DNA of 48,069 nt from Gillisia sp. Its GTDB lineage: Bacteria > Bacteroidota > Bacteroidia > Flavobacteriales > Flavobacteriaceae. This document shows, piece after piece, positions 8,621 to 17,595 of the stretch. The stretch covers positions 1-48,069 of the forward strand of contig JAGXIJ010000065.1 of NCBI GenBank assembly GCA_024635675.1. Direction: 5' to 3'. Within the stretch, counting starts at the first letter, position 1, and each line of letters opens with the position of its first letter. The position numbers and the translations under genes are program-made. The notes below the pieces were generated by a model. It was given only the letters and a program-made list of their open reading frames with translations. It searched no databases and had not been told where the DNA came from.

Positions 8621-9166
8621 TTATCCTTTCGTGTTAATCTTACTGAAAAGATCCCACAAAACCACACCGGTACTAACAGCTATATTTAAAGAATGCTTGC
8701 TGCCCAGTTGCGGAATTTCTATGATTCCATCACTTGCCGATACTACTTCTTGCTGCACTCCTTTCACTTCATTCCCAAAAACTACCGCGTAAGTTTTATC
8801 ATATTCAGGAGTAAAATCATTTAGCATGATGGCACCTTCCGCCTGTTCGATGGCCAAAACTTCAACTTTTTCAGCCTGCAGTTTTTTTATTAAAGGAATG
8901 GTGTCCTCAACATACTCCCAGTCCACTGTTTCTGTTGCGCCTAAAGCCGTCTTTTGAATGTCTTTATGGGGAGGAGTAGCCGTTATGCCGCACAAGTATA
9001 CCTTTTTAATTAAAAAGGCATCAGCAGTTCTAAAAACAGAACCAATATTATTTAAACTTCTAATATTATCCAGAATTACGATCAAAGGAGTTTTAGTAGC
9101 TTCTTTAAATTCTGAAATAGATTTTCTGTCTAACTCGCTATTTTTTAATTTTCTGTTTCCGGACAT
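8621..9166 (-). CDS. TrmH family RNA 2'-O-methyltransferase (SPOUT)
   Basis: This 181-residue SpoU/TrmH-type enzyme has NIGSVFRTADAF near residue 40, VFGNEVKGV near 130 and IPQLGSKHSLNIAVSTGVVLW near 150, which together form the SAM-binding trefoil knot. The N-terminal 25 residues are short and basic, with no separate L30e-like RNA-binding domain, so it is compact. The substrate (tRNA or rRNA) cannot be told from the sequence. It converges on the HPPK fusion with a 2-bp gap and no visible terminator, so the two transcripts probably overlap. Confidence 0.88.
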   Translation of the reverse strand: MSGNRKLKNSELDRKSISEFKEATKTPLIVILDNIRSLNNIGSVFRTADAFLIKKVYLCGITATPPHKDIQKTALGATETVDWEYVEDTIPLIKKLQAEKVEVLAIEQAEGAIMLNDFTPEYDKTYAVVFGNEVKGVQQEVVSASDGIIEIPQLGSKHSLNIAVSTGVVLWDLFSKINTKG

Positions 9167-9288
9167 GCGGCAAAAATATGAATTTGACAGGAGTTATTGG
9201 TGATCTATCCTTTTATTCCAAATGAGAAATTTCTTTATAATCTAATCTTTCCTAAGTAACTTGCTTCCCTATTTAAAAATCATTATAA

Positions 9289-11118
9289 GTGCGGCCTCAA
9301 AAATCAATAAAACCAAAGAAAATAAAATTCAGAGAAAGTTTCGCTTCGCTAAAATTTGTGCCTCGTTTCTTTAAAGAAATAAGGAAAGTAAATCCACTTT
9401 TGTTTTATGCCAATGTGGTAAGCAGGGTGATAAATGCAATACTTCCTGTGGTTTTATTGTGGATAGGTAAGATAATTGTAGATGAGGTAGTGCTCCAGAT
9501 AGCGGCAGAAACTAAGGACTATGAACGACTTTGGTTATTTGTGGGAATTGAGTTTGGGTTAGCGATACTTTCAGATCTTTTATCTAGAGCAATCGCACTT
9601 ACCGATTCCCTCTTAGGGGATCAATATTCCATAGATACTTCAGTAAGGATCATTAAAAAAACTTCAGAAATTAATCTGGATCAGTTAGAAGATTCAGAAT
9701 TCTACGATAAGTTAGAACGAGCCCGGCAGCAAACCACCGGAAGGGTAGGGTTAATGTCTAATATTTTAACTCAAGGTCAGGATATAATTGTAATTATCTC
9801 TTTAATGGCAGGAGTAGTTGTTTTTGAACCATGGCTGATTATCCTATTAATTGTCTCTATAGTTCCAACCATCATCAACGAAATAAAATTTAGTGGGACC
9901 AGTTATTCCTTAGCTAGAAGCTGGACTCAGGAACGTAGAGAATTGGACTATTTAAGATATGTAGGTGCCAGTGATGTTACTGCCAAGGAGGTGAAATTAT
10001 TTGGACTCTCAGATTATTTGGCGAATAGATTTAAAAACCTCTCCAACATATATTACAAGGAAAGCAAGCAACTCGCTAAACAACGTGCAGCCTGGGGTTC
10101 ATTTTTTAATGTGATAGGAACCGGGGCGTACTATGGAGCTTATGTTCTCATAGTTTTTAGAACTGTGGTTGGAGTGTTTACTTTAGGTGATCTAACCTTT
10201 CTTTCGGGATCCTTCAATAGATTACAAACGAAGTTGCAGGGGTTCTTTACACGATTTACCATAATTACAGAAAGTGCACTGTATCTGCAAGATTATTTTG
10301 AATTTTTGGATCTTAAATTTGATAAATCGGAAGAGGTAGCTGGCTTGTCTTTACCGGAAACGATTAAAAATGGATTCACTTTTAAAAATGTTGGTTTTAA
10401 ATATCCCAAATCTGAACGTTGGGTAATTCGAAATGTAAATTTTGAACTGAAGGCAGGTGAAAAACTGGCATTTGTAGGAGAAAATGGAGCAGGAAAAACA
10501 ACCCTTATTAAGCTCTTGCTACAATTTTATGAGCCAACCGAAGGAGAGATCTTGCTGGATGGCGTGCCAATAAAGAAATACAATCAGCTTCAATATCAGC
10601 AATATTTCGGGGTAATCTTTCAGGACTTTGTGAAATTCGAATTAACGCTGCGTGAAAATATTGCAATGGGTGAAATTGACGAAATTGGAAATCAGCCCAG
10701 AATAGACAATGCTGCAAACAAAAGTCTCGCTAATCAGGTTGTTGTAGAATTACCGGGAGGTTACGATCAGCAATTAGGGAAACGATTTAAGAACGGAAAA
10801 GATCTTTCCGGTGGGCAGTGGCAAAAGATAGCTATAGCGAGAGCATATATGAAAGATGCAGAAGTATTGGTGTTGGATGAGCCAACTTCAGCATTAGATG
10901 CAAGGGCAGAGACAGAGGCCTTTGATAGATTTATAAAATTAACTGAAGGAAAAACTGCAGTGATCATCTCTCACAGATTTAGCACAGTGCGAATTGCAGA
11001 TCGTATAATGGTGCTAAAGGATGGTACCGTTCTGGAAATAGGAACACATGAGGAATTAATGGAGAACAATAAATTATATACTGAGTTATTCAATCTTCAA
11101 GCTGCAGGATATCAATAA
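9289..11118 (+). CDS. ABC transporter, fused permease and ATP-binding subunit
   Basis: The 609-residue half-transporter is of the exporter type. The N-terminal half (about residues 30-340) has roughly six membrane segments and a long linker. The C-terminal half is the nucleotide-binding domain: Walker A GENGAGKTT near 405, Q-loop FQDF near 445, signature LSGGQ near 505, Walker B VLVLDEPTSALD and H-loop IISHRFSTVR. It would work as a homodimer. The substrate cannot be inferred (lipid, peptide or drug are possible). Translation probably begins at the GTG at 9289, since no in-frame ATG lies near the N terminus. The inverted repeat at 11155 follows the gene. Confidence 0.9.
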   Translation: MRPQKSIKPKKIKFRESFASLKFVPRFFKEIRKVNPLLFYANVVSRVINAILPVVLLWIGKIIVDEVVLQIAAETKDYERLWLFVGIEFGLAILSDLLSRAIALTDSLLGDQYSIDTSVRIIKKTSEINLDQLEDSEFYDKLERARQQTTGRVGLMSNILTQGQDIIVIISLMAGVVVFEPWLIILLIVSIVPTIINEIKFSGTSYSLARSWTQERRELDYLRYVGASDVTAKEVKLFGLSDYLANRFKNLSNIYYKESKQLAKQRAAWGSFFNVIGTGAYYGAYVLIVFRTVVGVFTLGDLTFLSGSFNRLQTKLQGFFTRFTIITESALYLQDYFEFLDLKFDKSEEVAGLSLPETIKNGFTFKNVGFKYPKSERWVIRNVNFELKAGEKLAFVGENGAGKTTLIKLLLQFYEPTEGEILLDGVPIKKYNQLQYQQYFGVIFQDFVKFELTLRENIAMGEIDEIGNQPRIDNAANKSLANQVVVELPGGYDQQLGKRFKNGKDLSGGQWQKIAIARAYMKDAEVLVLDEPTSALDARAETEAFDRFIKLTEGKTAVIISHRFSTVRIADRIMVLKDGTVLEIGTHEELMENNKLYTELFNLQAAGYQ

Positions 11119-11154
11119 ATGAGTTCAAAGAATATTGAATATTTCTTGCTTTAA

Positions 11155-11176
11155 ATAGTCGGTTAAACCCGACTAT
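11155..11176. repeat. Inverted repeat downstream of the ABC transporter gene
   Basis: ATAGTCGG and CCGACTAT are separated by 6 nt. The stem is GC-containing but has no clear T run after it, so it could be a weak terminator or a small dispersed repeat. Confidence 0.45.
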
Positions 11177-11253
11177 AGGTTGCTATATTGCGTAATTTTA
11201 ACTGTATTTCTCTCCCCATTATTTGTTTTGTTGAATGCTAATTTCTTACTGCT

Positions 11254-11700
11254 ATGAAAACCGCACTTCATTTCAAATTTCCTGCCATTTTATTTGGATT
11301 CTTTATTTTATTACAAAGCTGCACTGTGTATCATTCAACGTCTACAGATATTGGTCATGCAGTACAATCTCAAAATAAAGTGAAGGTTAAAACCAACTCT
11401 AAGGAAAGCTATAAATTCAAGAAAATAATAGAGAAGGATAATTTGTATTATGGAATTGCAAAGGCAAATTCGAATCCCGTTATGAATTATTCGGGTAAAG
11501 AGAAAGTAGAATTGTATTCCAAAAACTTAAATTCTTACCCAATAGAGCTTCAGAATATTAAAGAAATATACACTAAGAATAGAGAGTTGTCGACTATTTT
11601 ATCTATCGGTATTCCAGTTGTGATTGTTACAACGGCTATAATTGTTATAGCTCAATCCTTAGACTGGAGCTTTGGGACTGATAGTTTTACAGGATATTGA
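11254..11700 (+). CDS. Small putative lipoprotein, function unknown
   Basis: The 148-residue protein has a signal peptide with a lipobox LLQSC, and the lipidated Cys would be residue 23. A polar, Lys-rich middle contains KVKVKTNSKESYKFKKII and YSGKEKVELYSKN. Near the C terminus is a hydrophobic stretch (residues about 117-137, ILSIGIPVVIVTTAIIVIA) that looks like a membrane segment. A lipoprotein with a C-terminal transmembrane segment is somewhat unusual. I do not recognise a family. The ATG at 11254 follows an AT-rich leader and the gene stands alone. Confidence 0.7.
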   Translation: MKTALHFKFPAILFGFFILLQSCTVYHSTSTDIGHAVQSQNKVKVKTNSKESYKFKKIIEKDNLYYGIAKANSNPVMNYSGKEKVELYSKNLNSYPIELQNIKEIYTKNRELSTILSIGIPVVIVTTAIIVIAQSLDWSFGTDSFTGY

Positions 11701-12056
11701 TCTTTTCCTAGAATTGGTCTGGTTAATTGAACTGAAGGATAATTTATTCAACCTTATAAATAAACAAACCTATCTATTGAGTTTTCATTAGATTTTATTC
11801 GGTCCAAAAGATGGAATGTTAAAATATTTTAATAAATAATATTTTAATTAACACATTTTTAATAACTTAGAGAATCTTATTTAACAAATAGGATTTTTAT
11901 TTTTTTACTCCCCACTAACATATCCCAAAGAATTGTTCCGACTTTAATCGGAATATAGCCCCATATTTTAGTTTTAAATATTAGCACTGATTCTTGAATA
12001 TTAAATTCTGGATCGGGATTTTATTATAATTAATTAACTAACTAAAACCAAGGATT
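11701..12056. other. AT-rich intergenic region
   Basis: These 356 bases hold no supported ORF. They include A/T runs, a small inverted repeat (TTCCGA-ctttaa-TCGGAA, 11936-11953) and, just before the next gene, an ATTAATTAACTAACTAAAA leader typical of secreted-protein genes in this phylum. I see no clear TAnnTTTG element. Confidence 0.5.
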
Positions 12057-12821
12057 ATGAAAACAATTAAATTACTAGCGCTACTTATGTGCTGTTCTAT
12101 GTTCACATTTAACGTGCAATCTCAGGAAGAATCCAGATATCAGAAATATCTAATTCATATGGACCCTGTAAAGCCATCCATGCAAGCCGAATATGAAAAG
12201 ACAGCAGCAAAATTCGTAAAAATGTGCAAGGATAATAATTATGCTCACGATTGGATGACCCTTACCACAGAGAATAATGAATATCATTATATCTCTACTA
12301 TGAATAATTTTGCCGAGCTCGATAAAAACCCAATGGCCTCACTTAGAGAGAAAGTTGGAGCAGAAGAGTTTGGTGAAGTGTTTAAAGACTTTGATAAATG
12401 TTATGATAAGCACACAGACTATGTATTGTCACTGGATAAGGAGCTCAGTTATATGCCCGACGGTATGAAAACAATGATTGAAGGTGAGAATTATAGGGAA
12501 AACACCAAGTATTATTTTGCTCCTGCCGATATGGCTAAAGCCGTAGACGTAGCTAAAGCTTTCAAGAAATTTTATTCAGACAATAATATGGGGATGCATT
12601 ATAGATTATATAATAGCGGATTTGGAACAGATAGCACCTATTTTTTGGTTGCTGTAGCTGCAAAAGATGCCATGGATATGGAACGGAAAAGTGCAGAAGT
12701 CAGAAAAGCGATGGGGCCTAAAGGGGCGGAGCTTTTTGGTAACCTAAATAAAATATTATTAAAAACCGAAACGATACGAGGATGGATGAGACCAGATCTT
12801 TCCTATGTAGCATCTAAATAG
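12057..12821 (+). CDS. Secreted protein of unknown function, twin 1
   Basis: The 254-residue protein has a signal peptide (about residues 1-22, ending FNVQSQ). The mature part has two similar alpha/beta halves, each with an aromatic-rich strand-helix pattern (LIHMDPVKPSMQAEYEKTAAKF, then YYFAPADMAKAVDVAKAFKKF). This suggests a tandem dimeric alpha/beta-barrel (ferredoxin-like) fold, though that is inferred from the pattern only. It ends with GWMRPDLSYV. The next gene encodes a protein of the same length whose end is similar (HFRPELSGL). Gap 67 bp, same strand, so the two are probably co-transcribed or a diverged duplication. Confidence 0.75.
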   Translation: MKTIKLLALLMCCSMFTFNVQSQEESRYQKYLIHMDPVKPSMQAEYEKTAAKFVKMCKDNNYAHDWMTLTTENNEYHYISTMNNFAELDKNPMASLREKVGAEEFGEVFKDFDKCYDKHTDYVLSLDKELSYMPDGMKTMIEGENYRENTKYYFAPADMAKAVDVAKAFKKFYSDNNMGMHYRLYNSGFGTDSTYFLVAVAAKDAMDMERKSAEVRKAMGPKGAELFGNLNKILLKTETIRGWMRPDLSYVASK

Positions 12822-12888
12822 ATCTTGATACTATATAATTCACTTCGGATCTTTTTTAATAGCCTACATAACCCTATAATATAATATT

Positions 12889-13653
12889 ATGAAAAATATT
12901 TTTTACTGGATATTGCTAATTCCATTTTTAGCAATATCTCAAAATAGCAGTGAGTATTTGGTATTCGAAAATGCTTTATTATCTCCTAAGTTGGACAAGA
13001 TTTCTCAATTCGAATCTGGACTTGCATCACACAACAAGACATATCACAAAGAAGGTCCTTTTGGAGCCAGAGTGTATTGGATAGGAAATGGACCTGATAC
13101 AGGAAAGTATATGTGGGTAATGGGGCCACTACCTTGGAGTGGGTTCGATACAAGACCAGAAAAAGAAGGGCATGATGAAGATTGGAACTCTAATGTATTG
13201 CAATATATGATGCCGGAAACAGATCAGATCTACTGGAAATACGAGGTTGGGCTTTCTAATTTCCCAAAGGATTTTACTGTAAATAAAATGCTGGTTGATA
13301 TTTATGATGTAAAGCCATTTCAAGGCGCAAAGGCAATGGCCTTGCTAGAAAAGATAAAAAAGGTGATGAAAGATAAATTTCCTACTGAGACCTATGGCGT
13401 TTACACCAACGAAATGCCAAGCACCAAAGATGGAAAAGATATCGCATTTATTTCCTTTTTCGAGAAATCGGCATGGATGGGGGATGACTGGCAGTTTGCC
13501 GATAAATATAATGAAGTTCATGGCGCAGGTAGTTTTGGTACCTTTCTTAAAGACTGGGAAAATGCCACTCAAGGGAAACATTCCGAACTTTGGCATTTTA
13601 GACCGGAACTTAGTGGGTTAACCGGGGAAGTTAAAGTAGCGGAGCGACAATAA
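12889..13653 (+). CDS. Secreted protein of unknown function, twin 2
   Basis: The 254-residue protein has a signal peptide of about 18 residues (FLAIS-QNSS). The mature part is rich in Trp and Tyr (YWIGNGPDTGKYMWVMGPLPW) and ends with LWHFRPELSGL, matching the end of the preceding protein. A two-domain alpha/beta-barrel arrangement is possible. No catalytic motif is evident. A clear terminator follows at 13676, so it is the last gene of the pair. Confidence 0.75.
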   Translation: MKNIFYWILLIPFLAISQNSSEYLVFENALLSPKLDKISQFESGLASHNKTYHKEGPFGARVYWIGNGPDTGKYMWVMGPLPWSGFDTRPEKEGHDEDWNSNVLQYMMPETDQIYWKYEVGLSNFPKDFTVNKMLVDIYDVKPFQGAKAMALLEKIKKVMKDKFPTETYGVYTNEMPSTKDGKDIAFISFFEKSAWMGDDWQFADKYNEVHGAGSFGTFLKDWENATQGKHSELWHFRPELSGLTGEVKVAERQ

Positions 13654-13675
13654 AAATAGTTTGTTCTTAGCCAGT

Positions 13676-13714
13676 AAAACCTCCAGCTTCATGTAAATGA
13701 AATTGGAGGTTTTA
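13676..13714 (+). terminator. Terminator after the secreted twin genes
   Basis: AAAACCTCCA pairs with TGGAGGTTTT, with an inner stem TTCAT/ATGAA, followed by a TTTAATTT tail. It has A and T on both flanks but no minus-strand gene ends here. Confidence 0.8.
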
Positions 13715-13879
13715 ATTTGTATGCACTTTAAAATCTTTATCTAATTTATTCTAAATGCAATTTATTGCTGAAATTAATCCTGAAAAGGATTTGTGAATAA
13801 TTAAGGATAAAACCGACTCGATAAATTTCTAATAGCCTTTGGGATTGAGTATTTTAGCAAGAATTAAAATTTTATTCTT

Positions 13880-16513
13880 TTGGCAGCAAAAAAACCTAAG
13901 CAAATGACCCCCTTAATGAAACAATATAACTCCATTAAGGTGAAATACCCTGATGCGTTGTTATTGTTCAGAATAGGGGATTTTTATGAGACTTTTGGGG
14001 AAGACGCCATTAGAACTTCCAGAATACTGAACATTGTACTTACAAAAAGAGGTAACGGATCTGAAACAGAGACAGCCTTAGCAGGATTTCCGCATCATGC
14101 CTTGAATACGTATTTGCCTAAACTGGTTAAAGCAGGATTGCGAGTTGCTATTTGCGATCAGTTAGAAGATCCTAAGCTCACCAAAACCATTGTAAAACGT
14201 GGGGTTACAGAGTTGGTTACTCCAGGAGTGGCAATGAATGATGAGGTATTGAATAGTAAAGCCAATAACTTTTTATGTGCTATTCATTATGGTAAGAAAA
14301 ATATGGGAGTTTCTTTTCTGGATGTTTCTACCGGAGAGTTTTTAACAGCACAAGGCACCCCGGAATATATAGATAAACTACTACAGAATTTTGGTCCCAG
14401 TGAAGTACTTATTCAAAAGAACTACAAAAAGGAATTCACTAAAATCTTTGGCGATAGTTTCCATTGTTTTTATCTGGAAGATTGGGTTTTTAAATTAGAC
14501 TATGCCTACGATTCCTTAAATGAGCATTTTAATACTAAATCCTTAAAAGGATTCGGAGTAGATCATTTAGAGGAAGGGATTATCTCGGCAGGAGCAATCT
14601 TATATTATTTAAGCGAAACCCAGCATCATAAACTTCAGCATATTGCTTCCATAAACAGGATCGCCGAAGAAGAATATGTTTGGATGGATCGGTTTACCAT
14701 TCGGAATTTGGAGTTATATAATTCCAATGCGCAAAATGCGGTCACGTTATTGGATATTATAGATAAGACTATATCCCCAATGGGAGGTAGAATGATGAAA
14801 CGATGGCTAGCCCTTCCGCTTAAGAATGCCGAAAAGATTAAAAGCAGGCATCAGGTAGTTAGTTATTTTATTCAGAATAAAGCAGAACTGGAGAGTCTTC
14901 AGAAACATATAAAGAGAATAAGTGATCTGGAGCGTTTAATTTCCAAAGTGGCAACTGGGAAAATTTGCCCACGGGAGGTGATCCACCTTAATAGCTCTTT
15001 AGAAGCCATCTTGCCAATTAAAAAATTGGCTATGAATTGCAAGGAGGAAGCCTTGAAGGTACTGGGAGATAAATTGCAAAGTTGTGAGGTGTTACGCGAA
15101 AAAATAGGGGAAATGCTTCATGAGGATGCTCCTGTGAATATTGTAAAAGGGAACACGATTGCAAAAGGTTTCCATAAAGAATTGGATGACCTGCGCAATC
15201 TTGCTTTTTCTGGAAAAGATTACCTGAATGGGATGTTGGAACGGGAAAGTAAAGCCACAGGAATTACCTCTTTGAAGATTGGGAGTAACAATGTATATGG
15301 GTATTATATAGAAGTAAGGAATTCTCATAAAGATAAAGTCCCGGAAGAATGGACCCGTAAGCAAACCTTGGTGAATGCCGAGCGTTATATTACAGAGGAG
15401 CTGAAGGAATATGAGGGTAAGATCCTTGGAGCTGAAGAGAAAATATTGCATTTGGAGCAAGAACTTTTCTCAGGTTTGGTAGAATGGTTGAGTGATTACA
15501 TAAAGCCGGTACAACAGAACGCACGTTTAATAGGTCAATTAGATTGTTTGTCTTCTTTTGCACAACAGGCAATATCCGAGAACTATAATAAACCAGAGAT
15601 AGACGACTCTACTGAATTGGAGATTAAAAATGGTAGGCACCCGGTTATAGAAAAGCAATTGCCACATGGGGAACATTATGTAACTAACGATGTGTTTCTT
15701 GACAGGGAAACACAACAGGTCATCATGATCACCGGGCCTAACATGAGTGGGAAATCGGCTATTTTAAGACAAACAGCGCTTATTGTTCTCTTAGCTCAAA
15801 TGGGAAGTTTTGTGCCTGCAGAGGCCGCTAGAATAGGTTTGGTAGATAAAATTTTTACCAGAGTAGGAGCGAGCGACAATATCTCTATGGGGGAATCTAC
15901 CTTTATGGTTGAAATGAATGAGACAGCGAGTATTCTTAATAATCTTTCTGAACGCAGTTTAGTGTTATTGGATGAAATTGGGAGAGGAACCAGTACTTAT
16001 GATGGGATTTCTATTGCCTGGGCCATTACAGAATACCTACATGAACATCCTACTCACGCCAAAACTCTATTTGCAACTCATTATCATGAATTAAATGAAA
16101 TGGGAGATACCTTCGCTCGTATTAAGAATTATAATGTTTCTGTAAAAGAATTAAAGGATACGGTATTATTTCTTCGGAAGCTTGTTCCGGGAGGGAGCGC
16201 CCATAGTTTTGGGATCCATGTGGCCAAGATGGCCGGAATGCCACAGCAAGTTATTAGCAAGGCGAATAAAATTCTAAAAAAATTAGAAAAATCACATAAA
16301 ATGGAAGATTCTGGTGCTATTTTAAAAAGTTCTGCAGAACAAGAAATGCAGTTAAGCTTTTTTAATTTGGACGATCCGTTGCTTCAAGATTTAAAACAAG
16401 AGTTGTTGCATATTGATATTGATACACTTACGCCAATAGAAGCATTAATGAAGCTTAATGAGATAAAGCGAATGTTGGCGGGCAAGCAAAAAGCAAACCT
16501 CGATGCACATTAA
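13880..16513 (+). CDS. mutS: DNA mismatch repair protein MutS
   Basis: The 877-residue MutS1-type protein is of normal length. The mismatch-reading Phe-x-Glu lies in [11 protein letters not shown] near residue 35. The ATPase has Walker [10 protein letters not shown] near 620 (a Bacteroidota form of GPNMGGKST), then Walker [16 protein letters not shown] and the switch [10 protein letters not shown]. Near residue 824 the peptide QLSFF fits a sliding-clamp-binding motif. MutS recognises mismatches and small loops and recruits MutL. Translation probably begins at the TTG at 13880 ([17 protein letters not shown]), because the next in-frame ATG is eight codons downstream. It precedes the tRNA operon. 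Confidence 0.96.
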   Translation: MAAKKPKQMTPLMKQYNSIKVKYPDALLLFRIGDFYETFGEDAIRTSRILNIVLTKRGNGSETETALAGFPHHALNTYLPKLVKAGLRVAICDQLEDPKLTKTIVKRGVTELVTPGVAMNDEVLNSKANNFLCAIHYGKKNMGVSFLDVSTGEFLTAQGTPEYIDKLLQNFGPSEVLIQKNYKKEFTKIFGDSFHCFYLEDWVFKLDYAYDSLNEHFNTKSLKGFGVDHLEEGIISAGAILYYLSETQHHKLQHIASINRIAEEEYVWMDRFTIRNLELYNSNAQNAVTLLDIIDKTISPMGGRMMKRWLALPLKNAEKIKSRHQVVSYFIQNKAELESLQKHIKRISDLERLISKVATGKICPREVIHLNSSLEAILPIKKLAMNCKEEALKVLGDKLQSCEVLREKIGEMLHEDAPVNIVKGNTIAKGFHKELDDLRNLAFSGKDYLNGMLERESKATGITSLKIGSNNVYGYYIEVRNSHKDKVPEEWTRKQTLVNAERYITEELKEYEGKILGAEEKILHLEQELFSGLVEWLSDYIKPVQQNARLIGQLDCLSSFAQQAISENYNKPEIDDSTELEIKNGRHPVIEKQLPHGEHYVTNDVFLDRETQQVIMITGPNMSGKSAILRQTALIVLLAQMGSFVPAEAARIGLVDKIFTRVGASDNISMGESTFMVEMNETASILNNLSERSLVLLDEIGRGTSTYDGISIAWAITEYLHEHPTHAKTLFATHYHELNEMGDTFARIKNYNVSVKELKDTVLFLRKLVPGGSAHSFGIHVAKMAGMPQQVISKANKILKKLEKSHKMEDSGAILKSSAEQEMQLSFFNLDDPLLQDLKQELLHIDIDTLTPIEALMKLNEIKRMLAGKQKANLDAH

Positions 16514-16529
16514 ATATTGTAAAAAATCC

Positions 16530-16559
16530 TTTGGTATTATAAGAATTGTTTTAAATTTG
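16530..16559 (+). promoter_or_regulatory. Promoter of the tRNA-Gly/tRNA-Leu operon
   Basis: A -33 TTTG (16530-16533) lies 18 nt before a -7 TAAATTTG (16552-16559), a good match to the Bacteroidota housekeeping promoter. The predicted start is near 16565, 50 nt upstream of the tRNA-Gly. Confidence 0.75.
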
Positions 16560-16615
16560 CAACCGCAATAAGGAATTATTGCAGCTCCGGGAAACCGGAA
16601 ATGTTCTTACGAATC

Positions 16616-16688
16616 GCGAAAATAGCTCAGCTGGTAGAGCGCCACCTTGCCAAGGTGGAGGTCGCGGGTTCGAATCCCGTTTTTCGCT
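16616..16688 (+). tRNA. tRNA-Gly (anticodon GCC)
   Basis: The 73-nt cloverleaf has acceptor GCGAAAA/TTTTCGC, D arm GCTCAGCTGGTAGAGC, anticodon stem CCACC/GGTGG with loop TTGCCAA (GCC), and T arm GCGGG-TTCGAAT-CCCGT. The discriminator is T and CCA is not encoded. A partial copy of its 3' end follows at 16738. Confidence 0.97.
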
Positions 16689-16753
16689 CTGAAAGGCGAA
16701 ACATTTGAAGTTTGCGGGATTCCCCGACGCTTCGGGGCCGTTTTTCGCTCTGA
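16677..16753 (+). repeat. Duplicated tRNA-Gly 3' end
   Basis: CCGTTTTTCGCTCTGA occurs at 16677-16692 (tRNA 3' end plus 4 nt) and again at 16738-16753, with a 61-bp period. The second copy is preceded by GCGGGATT and a CCCCGA-CGCT-TCGGGG hairpin instead of a normal T arm. Confidence 0.75.
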
Positions 16754-16789
16754 CAGTGCGAAGAAATCGCTTTTATAATAAAAATCCAC

Positions 16790-16875
16790 GCTCGGATGGT
16801 GGAATTGGTAGACACGTTGGACTTAAAATCCAATGATCAGCAACGGTCGTGCGGGTTCAAGTCCCGCTCCGAGTA
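16790..16875 (+). tRNA. tRNA-Leu (anticodon TAA)
   Basis: This 86-nt class II tRNA has acceptor GCTCGGA/TCCGAGT, anticodon stem TTGGA/TCCAA with loop CTTAAAA (UAA), a long variable arm (TGATCAGCAACGGTCGT) and T arm GCGGG-TTCAAGT-CCCGC. The discriminator is A and no CCA is encoded. It is co-transcribed with tRNA-Gly. Confidence 0.97.
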
Positions 16876-16879
16876 CAAA

Positions 16880-16915
16880 AACCCTCTTTATCTTATTGAT
16901 TTAGAGGGTTTTTTA
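16880..16915 (+). terminator. Terminator of the tRNA operon
   Basis: AACCCTCT pairs with AGAGGGTT, followed by a T run, directly after the tRNA-Leu. Confidence 0.85.
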
Positions 16916-17595
16916 GTTTTTGAGGATTAGTATAGTTCTTTTTAAATATGGATTATCTAGGAATTCAAAATTGTAATTTTTCTTATTTTAATTGCTAAAC
17001 CCTTACTAATACGGGTTTATTTATGTTTTAATTAATAAGATAAGGGTGAGTTTATTCGTCCTTTGTAGGTGTAGGAATAAGGAAAAACCACCTTTAATCG
17101 ATTATTTTTACACAAAACAGAATTTTATTCGAAAATAATTACATATATTTATAAAACCCCTGTGCCCCGAGTCGTTAAATAACCCCCACGGTATTTAACT
17201 AATTTCGACACAAATTGGGTTTAATATATGGGTATTTACTTTTGTAGGTACCTATTATTATTTCATGACATTTCAAATTCTCTGCTTTATTTCTTTATCT
17301 CCCAAAACTGCTATTTTATTTTTTAGCGACAATAAGCTAAAGTATGTAGGTGTTCATTGATGAGATTATATTTATTAAATAGAATTAAATCTAAATATTT
17401 TGCTTTATGTCTTTTTAACCTGATGGAATAAAGAACTTACCTATCAATTCAATTGACTTTTAGGACACTTTTTTTTGGGGGATATACAGACCTGTATTTT
17501 AGTTCTTATTTTAAATATTATGTAAAATGCTATAAAATAGTTTAAGAATTGGAGAAAATATATTTCACTATATTTAATTATAATATAATTTCACT
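16916..17595. other. Gene-poor AT-rich region with an orphan promoter
   Basis: About 680 bases hold no ORF of normal size. They contain an inverted repeat TAAACCC/GGGTTTA (16996-17019), two C-rich patches in an AT-rich setting (AACCCCTGTGCCCCGAG near 17155 and AACCCCCACGG near 17181) and a well-formed promoter at 17215-17244. Just inside the predicted transcript is a 31-codon frame (17265-17360, beginning MTFQILCFISL) that may be a gene remnant or not translated. Confidence 0.55.
17215..17244 (+). promoter_or_regulatory. Orphan Bacteroidota-type promoter
   Basis: The TTG at 17215 and the -7 TACTTTTG at 17237-17244 are about 19 nt apart. The transcript would start near 17251, but the next sizeable gene begins at 17596. 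C-rich patches sit 30-90 nt upstream and could bind a regulator. Confidence 0.5.

Noticed and set aside
16607-16833. Minus-strand ORFs of 60 and 68 residues with a GIRTRDLHLGK-type sequence
   Set aside because: They are antisense translations of the tRNA-Gly gene, a well-known annotation artefact.
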